DNA of 64,000 nucleotides from Entophlyctis helioformis (lineage: Eukaryota > Chytridiomycota > Chytridiomycetes > Chytridiales > Chytriomycetaceae): contig JAHLKH010000006.1 of assembly GCA_025526915.1 (NCBI GenBank), positions 186,001 through 250,000 of the forward strand, in the 5' to 3' direction. Shown piece after piece: positions 30,075 through 41,519 of this stretch. The notes beneath the pieces were generated by a model, which saw nothing but the letters and a program-made list of their open reading frames with translations, made no database searches and had not been told where the DNA came from. The first letter of the stretch is position 1; each line of letters begins with the position of its first letter. A program made the position numbers and the translations under genes.

Positions 30075-33000
30075 ATGCTTGGTTCGGACAACGACACGCC
30101 GACCGACACTCGCACGCCCATGGGCCTGGACTCGCGCTTGGACGGCGACGCTCGGGTGCACGCAGACGTGCTGGCGGCCGGCCGCTCCCGCAAGCGCATC
30201 ATCCAGATCGAGGACGACGACGACGACGCCGACGCCGACGTCCTCGTTGCTGCTGCCTCAGCTGATGCGGCCGGCCTGCGCAGCTCGTCCGCTTCCGACG
30301 CTCCGCTGGACCCGCCGCCGTCGACGTCGTCGTCTGTTACTGCTGCTGCTGCTGCTGCCGTTCGGACGGCCGGTGCCCGTGCAGGCCCCAGGAGCAAGAC
30401 GGCGCAGGCGGCTGCCCGCTCGGCCAGCCCGCCGCAGCCGGCATCGGCCTCGCCTGCCGCCTCGTCTGCAGCACGCTCGGCCATGTCCGAACCCCGCCCA
30501 GCGGCCACGCCCGGCAGGTTCGATGGCGTGACCCTCGACAGCGACAGCGGCGACGACGACAACAACAACAACGACAGCGACGACGACGACGACGACTTTG
30601 TCAAGACTCCACCTCCCGTGCGGCGCAGCGGACGCACGCCCACCAGAAGCAGCCTGTCCGCTGGCCTCGACAACGACAAGCCTGCCGCCAGATCGCAGCG
30701 CCGATCCGTCGGCCGCCCTCGCGCCGGCCCCAAACGTAAGAGCCTTCCCGCCTTCCCGCATTCGTGTCGATGCTGTGCACAATCCGCATCTGTCCGCATC
30801 TGTCCTGACACGGATGCGGCTGCCCATGCTACGCCACAGCCAAGACCGCCGAGCCCAAGGACAAGGCGGGCAAAGACGTCGTGTACGTCCGCGACGAGTC
30901 CGCGTTTGTCGAGTCGGCCGACTTTGAGGTCGTGGGCGAGGATACGGAGGACTTCGACGAGCTCGAGCTGCCGTGCCGCGTGCTCGACGACTTTTGTCTG
31001 TATGACGAGACGCGCGGCAATGTTCTCGTGCCACCGGATGCCATGCAGTGGGACGGCACCTGCGTCATGGGGGCGGGCCTGGTCAAGGCGCTGCCGCTTG
31101 GCTGGGAAGACGCCAACGGCGACGACGAGGACGACGACGATGACGACGACGAGAGCGTTGGCGATGATGGCGATCGTAAGAACGGCGACGACGGCGACGG
31201 CGGTGAGAGAGTCCGAGTGCAAAAGGACCGTCGGCAGCGCGTCGAGCTGTCGGCCGTGTTCCGGTGGCAGCCGTCGTACATCGAGACGGGCAGTCCGTAA
31301 GTGCACCGCGTTGGCCTGCCGTGCTCACACGGTCGTCCGCACTGACACGACTGGCACGCCAGGCTCATCTGGCTGCAGACCCAGTTCGCCTACTACCGGC
31401 TTGGCAGGCCGTCGGCCGCGTACGAGCCCATCTACCGCGAGTTCTACCACCGTGCCCGCGTGGTGTCGATGGTCATCAACACGCTCTGCGTCAACCCGGC
31501 CGTCACGCTCGAGGACTTTGTCGACCACTGCAACACGGCCGGCCCGCAGCCGCTCCCGTCGTCATCGTCCGACGCGTGTGGCCGCTCGACGTCGCTGTCC
31601 ACGACAGGGTCCCACCTGCTGCCGTTTCTCCAGCCGCAGGTCGAGCTGCGCGATGTCACCATGCGCGACCTGATCGACGATCAGGACGATATCCTGGAAG
31701 CGATCGAGGGCTGGGTCGACGCCAACCTCGACTATGGCGCCGTGGTCTTTTCCGACCTGTACCAGGCGCTGCAGGCTCTTGCGTACAAGCCCGTCGGCAA
31801 GGGCAGCAAGCGCGCCAAGCAGGAGCGCCGCGAGCGTCGCAGCGGTGGTGGCGGCGCAGGCTCCAACTACGGCGTGTCCAACACGATCAACAAGAACACG
31901 CTTGTGCTCAAGACGCGCAACCCGACGGTCCTGACGGCTGGTGTTGCCAAGGTCGCCCGCCGGTTCTTTGCGGAGCATGTCGTTGACGTGAGCCGCTTTG
32001 TCCCTGTCCTGGATGTGGCTGGCGCGGATGGCGGTCTTGTCGATGGGCGTGCTGTCGCTGCTGCGGATATCGCGGATGGCGGCAAGCGTGCGGTCACAAA
32101 GAGCGGTGCTGCCAAGCGCGACGTGATTGTGCGCGACGCCGAGGCGATGGCTAGCGAGCAGGTTCTTGGCGGCGACGGTGACTCCGGTGACGTGAGCATG
32201 CCCGAGGCCGAGACCGGCACGGCAACCAGCCGACCCAAGACAAAGTCGACCGGTGTCCGCAGCACGACACGCACGGTCGAGTGGGAGTACGCACCCGTCC
32301 TCAAGACGACGCTCATGCACATCAACAGCCACGCGGTTATTGACGGCGTGCGCATCACAACCGGCGACTCGGTGTACGTGCGCAAGGAGACCGGCCTGCG
32401 TAGCCGCAAGACGGCGTACGCCGAGGCCGTGTGGATCGGCCGGGTCATGTACATGTACGAAGACCGCGACGGCGACGCGTACGCCCACGTGCGCTGGTAC
32501 ATCCCCGCCTCGCGCACGCTGCTCGTCGAGACGGCCCATCCGGCCGAGCTGCTCCTTGTCGACGAGTGCACGCGCGTGTCGCTGTGGTCGATTGCCGGCG
32601 TCGCCGATGTCACGCGTCTGCCCCGTGGCGCCGTCGAGCCCGACGAAGCCGACCTGGACGCTGGCACGTACTTTTACCGCTACTGGTACGACGTGGAGAC
32701 GGCGGCTGCCGAGGATGCCGGCGATCATGAACCGCTGCCCCCAACACCATCGGCCGGCTTGGCCGGCTCCGCTGGTGCCCGTCGTGCAACGCGTTCGAGG
32801 CGGTGCGCGCAGCCAAGGTGCCTGCGGTCACGGCTGTTGACGATGACACGGGCCGTGTGCTTGCGTTTAGGCTGCAGGACACAGACTACCGACTGCTGGA
32901 TTTCGTGTATGTGGTGCCGGACACGGAGGACACGGTCAGCGCGTACACGATTGGCCAGATTCTAGAGATCCGTGCATCCAAGGCGTCCGGGGCATCCGGG

Positions 33001-35460
33001 GCGACTGGCAAAGAGCGCCGCGCCACGACGGTCAAGATCCAGCTGTTTGAGCGGCGCGACACGATCATGGAGCTCGGCGGCGGCATCTCGCTCGACGAGC
33101 GGCACCACGACGAGCGGCGGCTCGTGCTCGTGCCCGTGACGCGCACGGTGAGCGTTGCGTGGCTCGAAGGACGCTGCTGGGTGCAGCACGCGGCCACGAT
33201 TACCGACCTGTCGGCGTTCAAGGCGCAGCCCGACAGCTTCTGGATCGACGAGACGCTTGAGCGGGCCGGCACGCAGGACACGGTGCCGCTGCCGCTCGAC
33301 GCGTGGCAGTACAACAAAGACGCGGCCGAGGAGCGCCAAAGGGGCATTGAGGAGCGGCAGCGTGTGCTCCGCACGACGCCAAAGATTGTTGCCATGGACA
33401 TCTTTTCTGGGTGTGGTGGGCTCACGGTCGGCATGGACGCCACGGGGCTTGTCGAGACGCGCCATGCGATTGAGTTTTCGTCGTCGGCGTCGCGGACGTT
33501 CCAGTACGTGTCTGTCTGTTTGTCTGTTTGTCTGTTGGTTCGTCTGTCTTGCTGCTCACTCACGCGATCGTGGTGGATGGAATCACAGACACAACTTCCC
33601 GGACGCGACGGTGCACTGCCAGTGCGCCAACCTGCTGCTCGCGCGTGCGGTCGCCATACAGGAGCGCGGCGAGACCCCGCCCGTGGTGATGGACTACCGC
33701 GGTGAGCCGCTCGTCGACTTACCGCCCAAGGGCTCCATCAACTTTATCTACTGCGGGCCGCCCTGGTAAGCCGTCGCGTGATTGCAACGCGACGTGACGT
33801 GGCCTGGTGTAGTGTGGCTTGACTTGCCATGTCTGCAACGCACACACTCACACGGTCTGCCGTGCACAGCCAGGGCTTCTCGGGCATGAACCGCTTCCAA
33901 AAGGCCGACGACATCAAGAACACGCTCGTGGCGAGCTCGCTGTCGTACGTCGAGTTCTACAAGCCCGACTACTTTCTGCTCGAGAATGTGCGCAACCTGC
34001 TGTCGTACAAGCTGGGCGGCAAGCAGGACGGCGTGGGCCGCATCAAGGGCGGCATAGAGATGGGCATGCTCAAGTTCATTCTGCGCACGCTGCATTCGCT
34101 CGAGTGAGTCTCGCCACCTCGCACTGCTAGTTGTGCTGGCGGTGGCCCGTGTGCGTCTGTGCAGCGCTGACATGCATGGCTCGTGGCTCGTGGCTCGTGC
34201 TCTGCAGCTACCAGACGCGCTTTGCAGTGCTGCAGGCGGGCAACCAGGGGCTGCCGCAGTCGCGTCGCCGTCTGATCATCTGGGGTGCGCGTCGCGGGTG
34301 TCCGCTGCCCGCGTTCCCGCAGCCGACGCACTGCTTCAGCAAGAAGGGCTCGCTGACCGTCAAGTTCCCGAAAGAGGCCGGCGGCGGCGTGTACAACCCC
34401 GTCACACGCACCGGCGGCCATGCGCCGCACCCGCCCGTGACGGTGTGGGACGCCATCTCGGACCTGCCGCCGTTCGAGTACTGCAACCCCCACTTCTCGT
34501 ACAAGAAGAGCAGAGGGCTGCACGACACGCCGGACGTGGAGCCTGCCGAGGGTGTGGAGACGTACCACGTCAATCGCGACACGACGCACGACTATGTTGG
34601 ACGGATGGAGCAGCCGTACACCCACGGGCCGCGGTCCGAGTACCAGCGCATGATTCGCGGCGGCGATGACGAGGCGCCGCTTGTGGCCAACCATGTCACG
34701 CGCAAGTTCAATGACGAGAACGTGGAGCGTATTTACTGCGTTGAGATGCGCGCGTATGCCGATCATCACAGTGAGTGCTTGGCTCGGCGGCCCGGTTTCT
34801 CTGGATACGTGTGTGTAGCTGGCTGACGCGTGTGTGTGTGTGTGTGCGTGTGGTGTGTGCGGTGTGTGGTGGTGTGCGCGTGTGTGTGCCAGGTCTGCCC
34901 GAGTTCCTGCGGCCGTGGTGTCTGACCAGCAAGGACTCGGCAGCGAGCCGCAACAACGGATGGAAGGGCCTGTTTGGCCGGCTGGACAACGAGGGCCATT
35001 TCTCGACTGCGCTGACAGAGATGCAGCCCATGGGCAAGCAGGGCGTAGGTTCTCATGCGTCCGTCTTGCCTGCTATGTCGTTGCGCTGTGCTGACACGCG
35101 CACGTGCCTGGTCTGGCGCAGTCTGTCATCCACCCGACGCTGCGCCGCGTGCTGAGTGTGCGCGAGTCGGCGCGCTCGCAGGGCTTCCCCGACAAGTTTG
35201 TGTTCCTGGCCGATGCGTCTGATGTTGCCATGGACACGGCGGTCTCCAAGGACACGACGGGAACGGTCACGATCAGCGATCACCGAAACAGCAGCCGAGT
35301 GCGTGTCTGCGACATGTACCGCCAGGTGGGCAATGCCGTGCCGCCGCCGCTCGCACGGGCGATTGGCGAGCGGCTCGTGGATGCGTTGGTTGTGCGTGCA
35401 CGTACGGGCGGCAGCGGGCAGTCCAAGGGCAAGGGCCGCGCCGTGGATGTCGGCATGTAG
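30075..35460 (+). CDS. DNMT1-type cytosine-5 DNA methyltransferase (RFTS-BAH-BAH-MTase)
   Basis: Nine exons: 30075-30735, 30840-31296, 31363-33509 (with a frameshift), 33589-33765, 33870-34103, 34208-34770, 34893-35044 and 35122-35460. Because of the frameshift, the third block is read in two frames. Order: acidic disordered N-terminus; RFTS domain ([18 protein letters not shown]); BAH1 ([25 protein letters not shown]); a CPSC motif; BAH2 ([13 protein letters not shown]); then the catalytic motifs [14 protein letters not shown] (I), [13 protein letters not shown] (IV, nucleophilic Cys split by an intron), LLENVRN (VI), [11 protein letters not shown] (VIII) and [12 protein letters not shown] plus [13 protein letters not shown] (IX-X). 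It should copy CpG methylation after replication. The frame must shift by one base between 32731 and 32770, next to a C5 run; no GT-AG intron explains it without losing CPSC. An earlier in-frame ATG is at 30039. Confidence 0.9.
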
Positions 35461-35620
35461 CGCGTCGCGCCTGCCAATGAACGGCCTGGCCGTCCAGTGC
35501 TTCTCGTAGTGCTTCTTCCAGTGCTTCTTATAGTGCCACTAGTGCCTCCATCTGCTCCGTATGCCTGCATGCAGGAGATGAGCATTAGATGTATGTGTGT
35601 ATTGGACAGCGAGCGGCCGA

Positions 35621-36121
35621 TCAGCCGCCGTGCAGCGTCGAGATGAAGACGACCGTGTCGTTGTCGGCCAGCGTGTAGTCCAGCTCGCCCTCCAGCTCCC
35701 AGTCGACGTCGTTGATGAGCACGAGGATCCCTGGCCGGCTTTTATACTCGCTCGGTCAGCCTATGCAGTCGCTAATGCAGTCGCTTATGCAGTCGCTCAT
35801 GCAGTCGCTAATGCACTGTATTGTCTCACTGTCTGCAGGGCAGCAGGCAGGCAGACAGAGCGAGAGACACAGCGAGAGACAGAGAGAGACAGCGAGAGAC
35901 AGAGAGAGACAGCGAGAGACACAGACAGCAACTCACACCGAGTCGCCCTGGGCAAACAGCTCGGGCCGCTCCCGCAGCAGCGCCGTCTGCATCCAGGCAA
36001 TGAGCTGCCGCATGGTCGTTGTGCCCGGCGAGTGCGGGTCGGGCAGCACGGCCGCAATGTGCTTGTGGTGGTCAAACAGCAGCTCCATGCCGCCGCCAAA
36101 CTCGAGGTTGACGCTGAGCAT
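35621..36121 (-). CDS. URM1: Ubiquitin-related modifier 1 (Urm1)
   Basis: 100 residues, exons 36121-35937 and 35738-35621. Starts [17 protein letters not shown]; the second exon begins [20 protein letters not shown], the family hallmark, and the protein ends STLHGG with the required terminal Gly-Gly. The length equals that of yeast and human URM1. Urm1 is activated by Uba4 as a C-terminal thiocarboxylate and donates sulfur for 2-thiolation of wobble uridine in tRNA; it also conjugates to proteins. Intron 1 (198 bases) holds tandem cagtcgctaatg units and gagagacacagc runs. Convergent with the DNMT gene, stops about 160 bases apart. Confidence 0.93.
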
Positions 36122-36275
36122 GTCTTGGTCGTGGCGGGTTGAAGTGGTGGGTTGAAGTGGTGGGTTGTGGTATCGAAACGACCGATTGGGTAAGACGGTA
36201 AGAAAGGCCGGATGGCTGGAAAACGCTCGTCTTACAGAGGTTCGGGCTGCTAGGTTACAAGTGCTCGCCTTGCAC

Positions 36276-36455
36276 ACCACGCCAGCCATGGCAAGGCCTC
36301 GTTGGCAGCCATCCTGCAAGGCATGCCCTTCAGCGCGCTGCTTGCCTGCCCAGATCTTCAAGCGACGCTTGCAGCAAGTCCGCTCAACCCATCAGCCTCG
36401 AATCTCTGCATCGGCTCCGCACTGTGTGCTGCCGCCAAGGACCAACCCCCACGCC
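36276..36455 (-). mobile_element. Degenerate retroelement fragment
   Basis: Resembles parts of 39904-40110, the 3' part of the LINE-like fragment: gacgcttgcagcaagtccgct at 36364 against gacgcttgcaggaagtccgct, a shared ccgccaagga-caacccccac block near 36430, and a shared gccagccatggca segment. It is too decayed to read as protein. The rest of the 36122-36574 interval shows no gene. Confidence 0.55.
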
Positions 36456-36574
36456 AGCCGCACTGTGCACCATGGCATGGCATGCCGTGTCGGTGCATGT
36501 GTGTGTTGTAACTGCGCGGTCGCGTCGAGTGGATCTTGTCCTCACAGCCACATAGCGAGCAAGAGGCTGTGACG

Positions 36575-38176
36575 ATGACGACGACGCAGACGGCAGGCAA
36601 CGCAGACGCAGCAGCGAGCGACGCGCATGTGCGCTGCCTGCAGAGCCAGCTGCAGAGCACAGTCGAGCAGCCGGCTGTGGTCGAGCAGGTCCTTGGAGCG
36701 ACTGGCAGCCAAGCCGTCGAGCCAGGACAGCCAGCAGCAACGACACCACAGCCAGGTGTGCCTCGCTATGTGGTGCCGCCAGCCACCGGCGACCTTGCCT
36801 ACGGCAGCAGCCACTGGGACCGCAAGCCTGCTGAGATCCACGCCATGATCCTCAAGCACGCCGGTCCGCTCACTCGCTTCCTGTGCGGACTGCTCGGCGA
36901 CACGGACACACTCGACGAAGCGACCAAGCTGGAGCTGTGGACCGAAGCGTTCAAGATGGACTGGCAGGGCGATCTGGATCTGCTGCCTGACGTTGAGCTG
37001 ACGGCCGACAACGGACTGCTCCTCGCACACTCTCGCTCCATGTACGACCGTCTGTGCAAGCGCTTTCCTCACTACACCGACAAAGAGTATGCGAAAGACG
37101 ACGCACGCATCAACGACAACTATGGATCGTTTGCCTTCCCACAATGGAACGGCCGCCGGTTGCTTCTCATTCCCATGCGGCACGGCTGGTTCGATCTGGT
37201 CGACTTTACGTATCCGATCGCACTCGCTCGCTTGGCCATCCGCTTTGGATGCCTCGATCTGCTCAGGCATCTCGACGACAAGTACAACACACTCCAACGC
37301 TGGATGGCCAAGCACGATGCGACAAGCTCGTACTGGCACCGCGCAGTTGATCTAGCAGCAAGTCATGGACATCTCGATGTTGTGCAGTACCTGTTTGGTG
37401 CGGGTGTGACGTGCACGACTCGTACCATGAAGCGTGCAGCTGAAAACGGCCATCTGCACGTCGTCGTCTGGCTCCACGAGAACAGGACGGAAGGATGCAC
37501 GACTGACGCGATGGACAACGCAGCTGAAAGCGGCCACCTGCATGTCGTCAAGTGGCTTCATGAGAATCGGACGGAGGGATGCACGGAGTGGGCGATGGAT
37601 CGGGCGGCCGCCAACGGTCATCTGTATGTCGTCAAGTGGCTGCATGCCAACAGAAGCGAGGGATGCACGAAACGGGCAATGGACTGGGCAGCTTTCAACG
37701 GCCATCTGCACGTTGTCAAGTGGCTCCACGAGAACAGGACAGAAGGATGCTCGGAGAAGGCGATGCTTGATGCTGCAAAACATGGACACTTTGATATCGT
37801 GCAGTGGCTCCACGAGACCCGCGGCGAAAAGTTTACGTTTGCCACATTGGATGAAGCCATCAGCCGAGGACACGTGGACGTTGTCGAGTACATGCACTCG
37901 AAAGGCGGTCGCGCACCGAGTCATGCCATCTACATGATAGCAACCAATGGCAATATCGAGATGATGCAGTGCTTGTTGGGTCTCGGATACGTGGCTGGCC
38001 TCAGAGAACTCGACTTTGCCGCAAGTTCCGATATCGCCAATGTTATGCTTGGCAGCCTCACACTGGACCGGGCACAGGCTCTGCTTGCTGAAGCGAAACA
38101 ACGAGTAGTCGATATGACCGCCATCGAGAGACTAGAAGCGACTATCGAGAGACTGCAAACAGCAAGCAAGCAATGA
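36575..38176 (+). CDS. F-box-like ankyrin-repeat protein
   Basis: 533 residues, one exon. After a disordered N-terminus comes an F-box-like helix pair (HWDRKPAEIHAMILKHAGPL), followed by a conserved middle block (WTEAFKMDWQGDLDLLPDV and RSMYDRLCKRFP). About nine ankyrin-type repeats start near residue 255, with unusually regular units such as EGCTEWAMDRAAANGHLYVV and KWLHENRTEGCTTDAMDNAA. The end is a short coiled stretch (ERLEATIERLQTASKQ). The start is the ATG at 36575; the frame is open a little further upstream without another ATG. Chytrid genomes carry large families of such proteins; if the F-box-like segment binds Skp1 they could be SCF substrate receptors, which is inference. Opposite orientation to its interrupted relative at 38430-39764. 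Confidence 0.8.
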   Translation: MTTTQTAGNADAAASDAHVRCLQSQLQSTVEQPAVVEQVLGATGSQAVEPGQPAATTPQPGVPRYVVPPATGDLAYGSSHWDRKPAEIHAMILKHAGPLTRFLCGLLGDTDTLDEATKLELWTEAFKMDWQGDLDLLPDVELTADNGLLLAHSRSMYDRLCKRFPHYTDKEYAKDDARINDNYGSFAFPQWNGRRLLLIPMRHGWFDLVDFTYPIALARLAIRFGCLDLLRHLDDKYNTLQRWMAKHDATSSYWHRAVDLAASHGHLDVVQYLFGAGVTCTTRTMKRAAENGHLHVVVWLHENRTEGCTTDAMDNAAESGHLHVVKWLHENRTEGCTEWAMDRAAANGHLYVVKWLHANRSEGCTKRAMDWAAFNGHLHVVKWLHENRTEGCSEKAMLDAAKHGHFDIVQWLHETRGEKFTFATLDEAISRGHVDVVEYMHSKGGRAPSHAIYMIATNGNIEMMQCLLGLGYVAGLRELDFAASSDIANVMLGSLTLDRAQALLAEAKQRVVDMTAIERLEATIERLQTASKQ

Positions 38177-38429
38177 ATGGATAGCCAAGGCTCGATGCTG
38201 GAATGAAGATGTGATACGAGGTTATAATCTTTGGCGAATGCGTTGAACCGCGTGTGCACTGCTTTGCATGGCACTTTCAAGCCGACATTCATCAGTGAGA
38301 CACCTGCATCTGCGTTTGTGGTTTGACCATCCCTGGTAGCCACATTGCTGATTAAGCGATGAGCACGGGCGAGTCGCGACCAAAACGGCACAGTTCGGCA
38401 GAATGCTGTGAGGAATACATGATCTTCAT

Positions 38430-39764
38430 TCAGAGTTTCAAGCGATTGACAGCAGCCTCGAGCAGCTCGACCGTGGCCTTGAATCCAGCTTCTTTCTTCT
38501 TCGCATCGTCAAGCAGAGCCTGAGCGCGTTCGAGTGTGAGGCTGTCGGTCAACGCCTTCCTGACAGCTGGATTGGTGGCCTGCTTGAGCTGATCCACATC
38601 AAAGGTGCATCCAGAGTCGAGCAAAAACCGCACAATGCCAGCTCGATGATGTTCCACGGCCGCAGTGAACACTTCTGGCGTGATGGCGTCGGGTCGGTGT
38701 GTGTGAAACCACTGGAACACATCCAGACGGTCGTAATGCACGGCGCTTAACATGGCCAATCGAGGATCAAGGTCAGGGAACCGAGCCACGAGAAACGCGA
38801 TGTGATCAACGTATCCTTTCTCGGCTGCATACCAAACAACGGATTTGTCAACCGTCTCTGGGTAGTGCTCGACCAGCCACGTGACGATATGCAGACGGCC
38901 ACCAAGTACTGCATGGCGTAAAGCCCTATTGATGCATCCTTCCCGTCGGTTGGCATGAAGCCACTGCGTCATGTCCAGATGGCCACTAACGGCTGCCTGG
39001 TCCATCGCGTGCGCCGTGCAGTGTTTGTTGCCCGCGTCGTGCAGCATCTGCAGAATCTCCAGGGAGCCACTTGCAGCAGCAAGGTCCATGGCCACTTCGT
39101 TGCCAAACACTCAAAAGCGCGACAGATCGACGACCTTGAGTGTGAAAGCGAGGTGTCGCAAGAGAGCCACATGGCCATGCATAATCGCAAACCAGCCAAG
39201 AGTAATCGGTGTCTCAAAGTCGAGCAGATCAAACCATCCGTGTCGAGCTGGAATGTGGAGCAGAGAATGCTCGTCAAAGCTCACGGAGCCGCTGTGATTA
39301 TATGTGTTCACGACACTGAACTCGTACGCTTGGTAGATGCATAGCTCGTGGCGAAGCGGGAAGCGGCGACGTAGGCGCTCGTACATGGATCGAGAGTGCA
39401 CTTCGCAGAGACCGTCCTTGATCGTCAGGTTGACGCTTGGCAGCCGATCCAGGTTGCCTTTCCAGTCGCGCTTGAGTGCATCGACCCAGATCGACACAGC
39501 CGTTGCTCTCGCCTTGTCGGTTGTCTTTTCGAGCTGCCGCTTGGTGCCAAGCCTGCCATCGAGAAAGTGATGGAGAGGGCCGAGGTAGCTGAGGATCATG
39601 ATGCGGATCTCTGTAGGTATCTTGTCCCACCACGACGACCCCCACCGCATCTCGTCTGTGGCAGCCACCGCAGCATCGTTGTTGTTGCTGCTGCTGGTTG
39701 CTGCATCGTTGTTGCTGTCGCTTGCTGTTGCAGCGTCTGGAGACGGAGTCACTGAGCGATGCAT
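38430..39764 (-). pseudogene. F-box-like ankyrin-repeat gene with in-frame stop
   Basis: Same family as the neighbouring gene at 36575. F-box-like segment SSWWDKIPTEIRIMILSYLG, middle block RSMYERLRRRFPLRHE, then ankyrin repeats (HAMDQAAVSGHLDMTQWLHA) and a matching end (TLERAQALLDDAKKKE; the neighbour has TLDRAQALLAEAKQR). One TGA at 39113-39111 interrupts an otherwise continuous 444-codon frame, just before the ankyrin block; the frame is the same on both sides. Either a recent nonsense mutation, or a sequencing error, or two separate products. I place the start at 39764 (MHRSVTPSPDAATASD). Tail to tail with the 36575 gene. Confidence 0.75.
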
Positions 39765-39903
39765 GCGCTGTGGTTGCTGTGTTTGTTTGTTGGTTTCCAG
39801 GCTGACTCGCGACGAAAGCGACATCCCGATCTGCGCGATGCTGGCGCGGCGATTGTCAAGCGAGTGCAGGCATGGATCAGGCTGCTTGGCCCCCAGTGCT
39901 TGC

Positions 39904-40735
39904 ATAGCACGCCCCAGCCAGCCATGGCATTGGCTCGTTGGCAAATCCCACAGGTACCCTTACCCTACAGCGCGCCGTTTGTGTGCCCAGAGCTCAGACC
40001 GGTACACCCAAATAGACGCTTGCAGGAAGTCCGCTAAACCCACCATAGCCAACCCATCACCCTCGAAATTCCGCATCTGCTCCGCATTGAATGCTTCGCC
40101 CCACGTCCCGCCAAGGACTAACCCCCACATCAAGTTTACCACGTCAGAAACAATATGTACAAGATCGCCGCGTATCTGTGGGTGTCCCACATTCTCATGC
40201 GTTGCAATGGCGCGTGCTGCTGCGAACCGTGCGTCCAAGCCACGCTGCCCGTGCGCTGTGCGGATAGCCACGATCCGCTCCTCTGTGCACTCGAGCGCAA
40301 AATGCGCAATCTCCAGCGTGCTTCCCAGATCCTCGCCACACATGATGCAGCATGAACCGTCACCAAACGGGTGGGCTGGGTCGAGCAGGTTGGCATTGAT
40401 GGCGCGGCGAGCCGTGTAGATGCCGCCCACGCGTGCAAGCATCAGGAACCGCGCACCTTCCGAGCGTCGCGGGTCAAAGACCGGGTCTCGTATGATGTTG
40501 GCTGTCTTCTGCATCTGGAACGCAGTGTAGATGGCAGCCGTATCGCGCTTGCTGGCAGACTTGAGCGTGACGGCCAGGCCGTATGCCTTGAGGCGTGGCT
40601 TGCTGTCCGGGTCGCCATCAGGCAGGCCGGGCGTGGCTATGTACCGGTTGTAGAGTTGGATCGAGCGGCGTGTCCAGTCCCCAAGACACGAGATGCCATA
40701 CCCTTTCGAGCTTAAGGCCGTGCGTAGATCCCTCA
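39904..40735 (-). mobile_element. Non-LTR retrotransposon fragment (C-terminal end of an ORF2-like protein)
   Basis: A minus-strand frame from about 40735 to the stop at 39960 encodes some 255 residues beginning near LRDLRTALSSKGYGISCLGD. It ends with a Cys-Cys-His-Cys cluster (CIMCGEDLGSTLEIAHFALEC, spacing 2-11-4) of the type found after the reverse transcriptase of LINE-like elements. The catalytic reverse-transcriptase and endonuclease domains are absent upstream (stops in all frames), so it is a dead 3' fragment, as expected from 5'-truncated LINE insertion. A related smaller fragment lies at 36276-36455. Confidence 0.6.
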
Positions 40736-40980
40736 GTTATGCCATCCCCCTGGTCCGACACGTCCATGGTGATGTATCCATTAAGTACGCTGGAACACAC
40801 CATGGGCCGCCTGAAGAAATGCGCACATTCACGAAGTGGCGAGTGGACGCGACTGGAGAGTGCCTGAGCGTGGCAGAAGCAGAGCCAGTGCGCAACAGGC
40901 AGCATGTGTGGCGTGGTTGGCAAAAGGAGAGCGAACAGAGTGGCTGTTCAGGATGGCAGGGTTGCTGGGCAAAAAGAAGT

Positions 40981-41053
40981 TGCTCCGAGTGAGGCTTGAA
41001 CTCACGACCTCGAGATTATGAGACTCACGCGCTACCGACTGCGCCATCGAAGC
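40981..41053 (-). tRNA. tRNA-Met (CAU), elongator type
   Basis: 73 bases without intron. The minus strand reads from GCTTCGATGGCGCAGTCGG with a closed seven-base-pair acceptor stem (GCTTCGA with TCGGAGC) and discriminator A. The anticodon loop is CTCATAA, giving CAU; the T-arm is GTGAGTTCAAGCCTCAC. The start differs from initiator tRNA (AGC...), and the overall sequence resembles eukaryotic elongator tRNA-Met. Confidence 0.93.
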
Positions 41054-41304
41054 TCCTTCTTGTTCGACTTTTCGCCAATGTCATACAAATAATCTCAGTA
41101 TTACATTCTGTCGTTCAACACAAACTGCCAAATCCACGCTTACCTTCGCCACCATTACCAAGCAAGTGCAACGACACAGCTTTATAGGCGGAAATGGCAA
41201 CCTTCCAAGTACATGCTTCTCAGAGCGCGCAATGGATCCATGCGCGGCGGATTCGGCCGATCTTGTCCAATCTTCCAGACGCTTGCGCAGACAGCTGAGC
41301 GGAG

Positions 41305-41484
41305 ATGTCAAAGGGCAACGGAAAGGCACCGGCCGTCAAGGAGGACGACCATACAGAAGCGGAAGCAGCAGTGGCCAAGAGCCCCACCGCCGCCGAGCAG
41401 CTGCAGCCAGCCAAGCGAGCCGACAAGGGCAAGCAGCGGGCTGTAGTTGACGAGCCAGCAGCCGACAACCACGACGATGACGAT

Positions 41485-41519
<35 letters not shown>

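Noticed and set aside
31562..32728. 388-codon frame antisense to the DNMT BAH region
   Set aside because: Shadow of a GC-rich coding strand; the sense strand has unmistakable BAH and RFTS motifs.
32775..32812. A 38-base GT-AG intron that would restore the DNMT frame
   Set aside because: It would remove the conserved CPSC motif, which is visible in the downstream frame, and is shorter than other introns here.
35756..35820. CRISPR-like array of cagtcgctaatg units
   Set aside because: Short contiguous tandem repeat without spacers inside an intron of URM1 in a eukaryote.
40829..41047. 72-codon frame over the tRNA
   Set aside because: Overlaps the tRNA-Met gene on the same strand and starts inside it.
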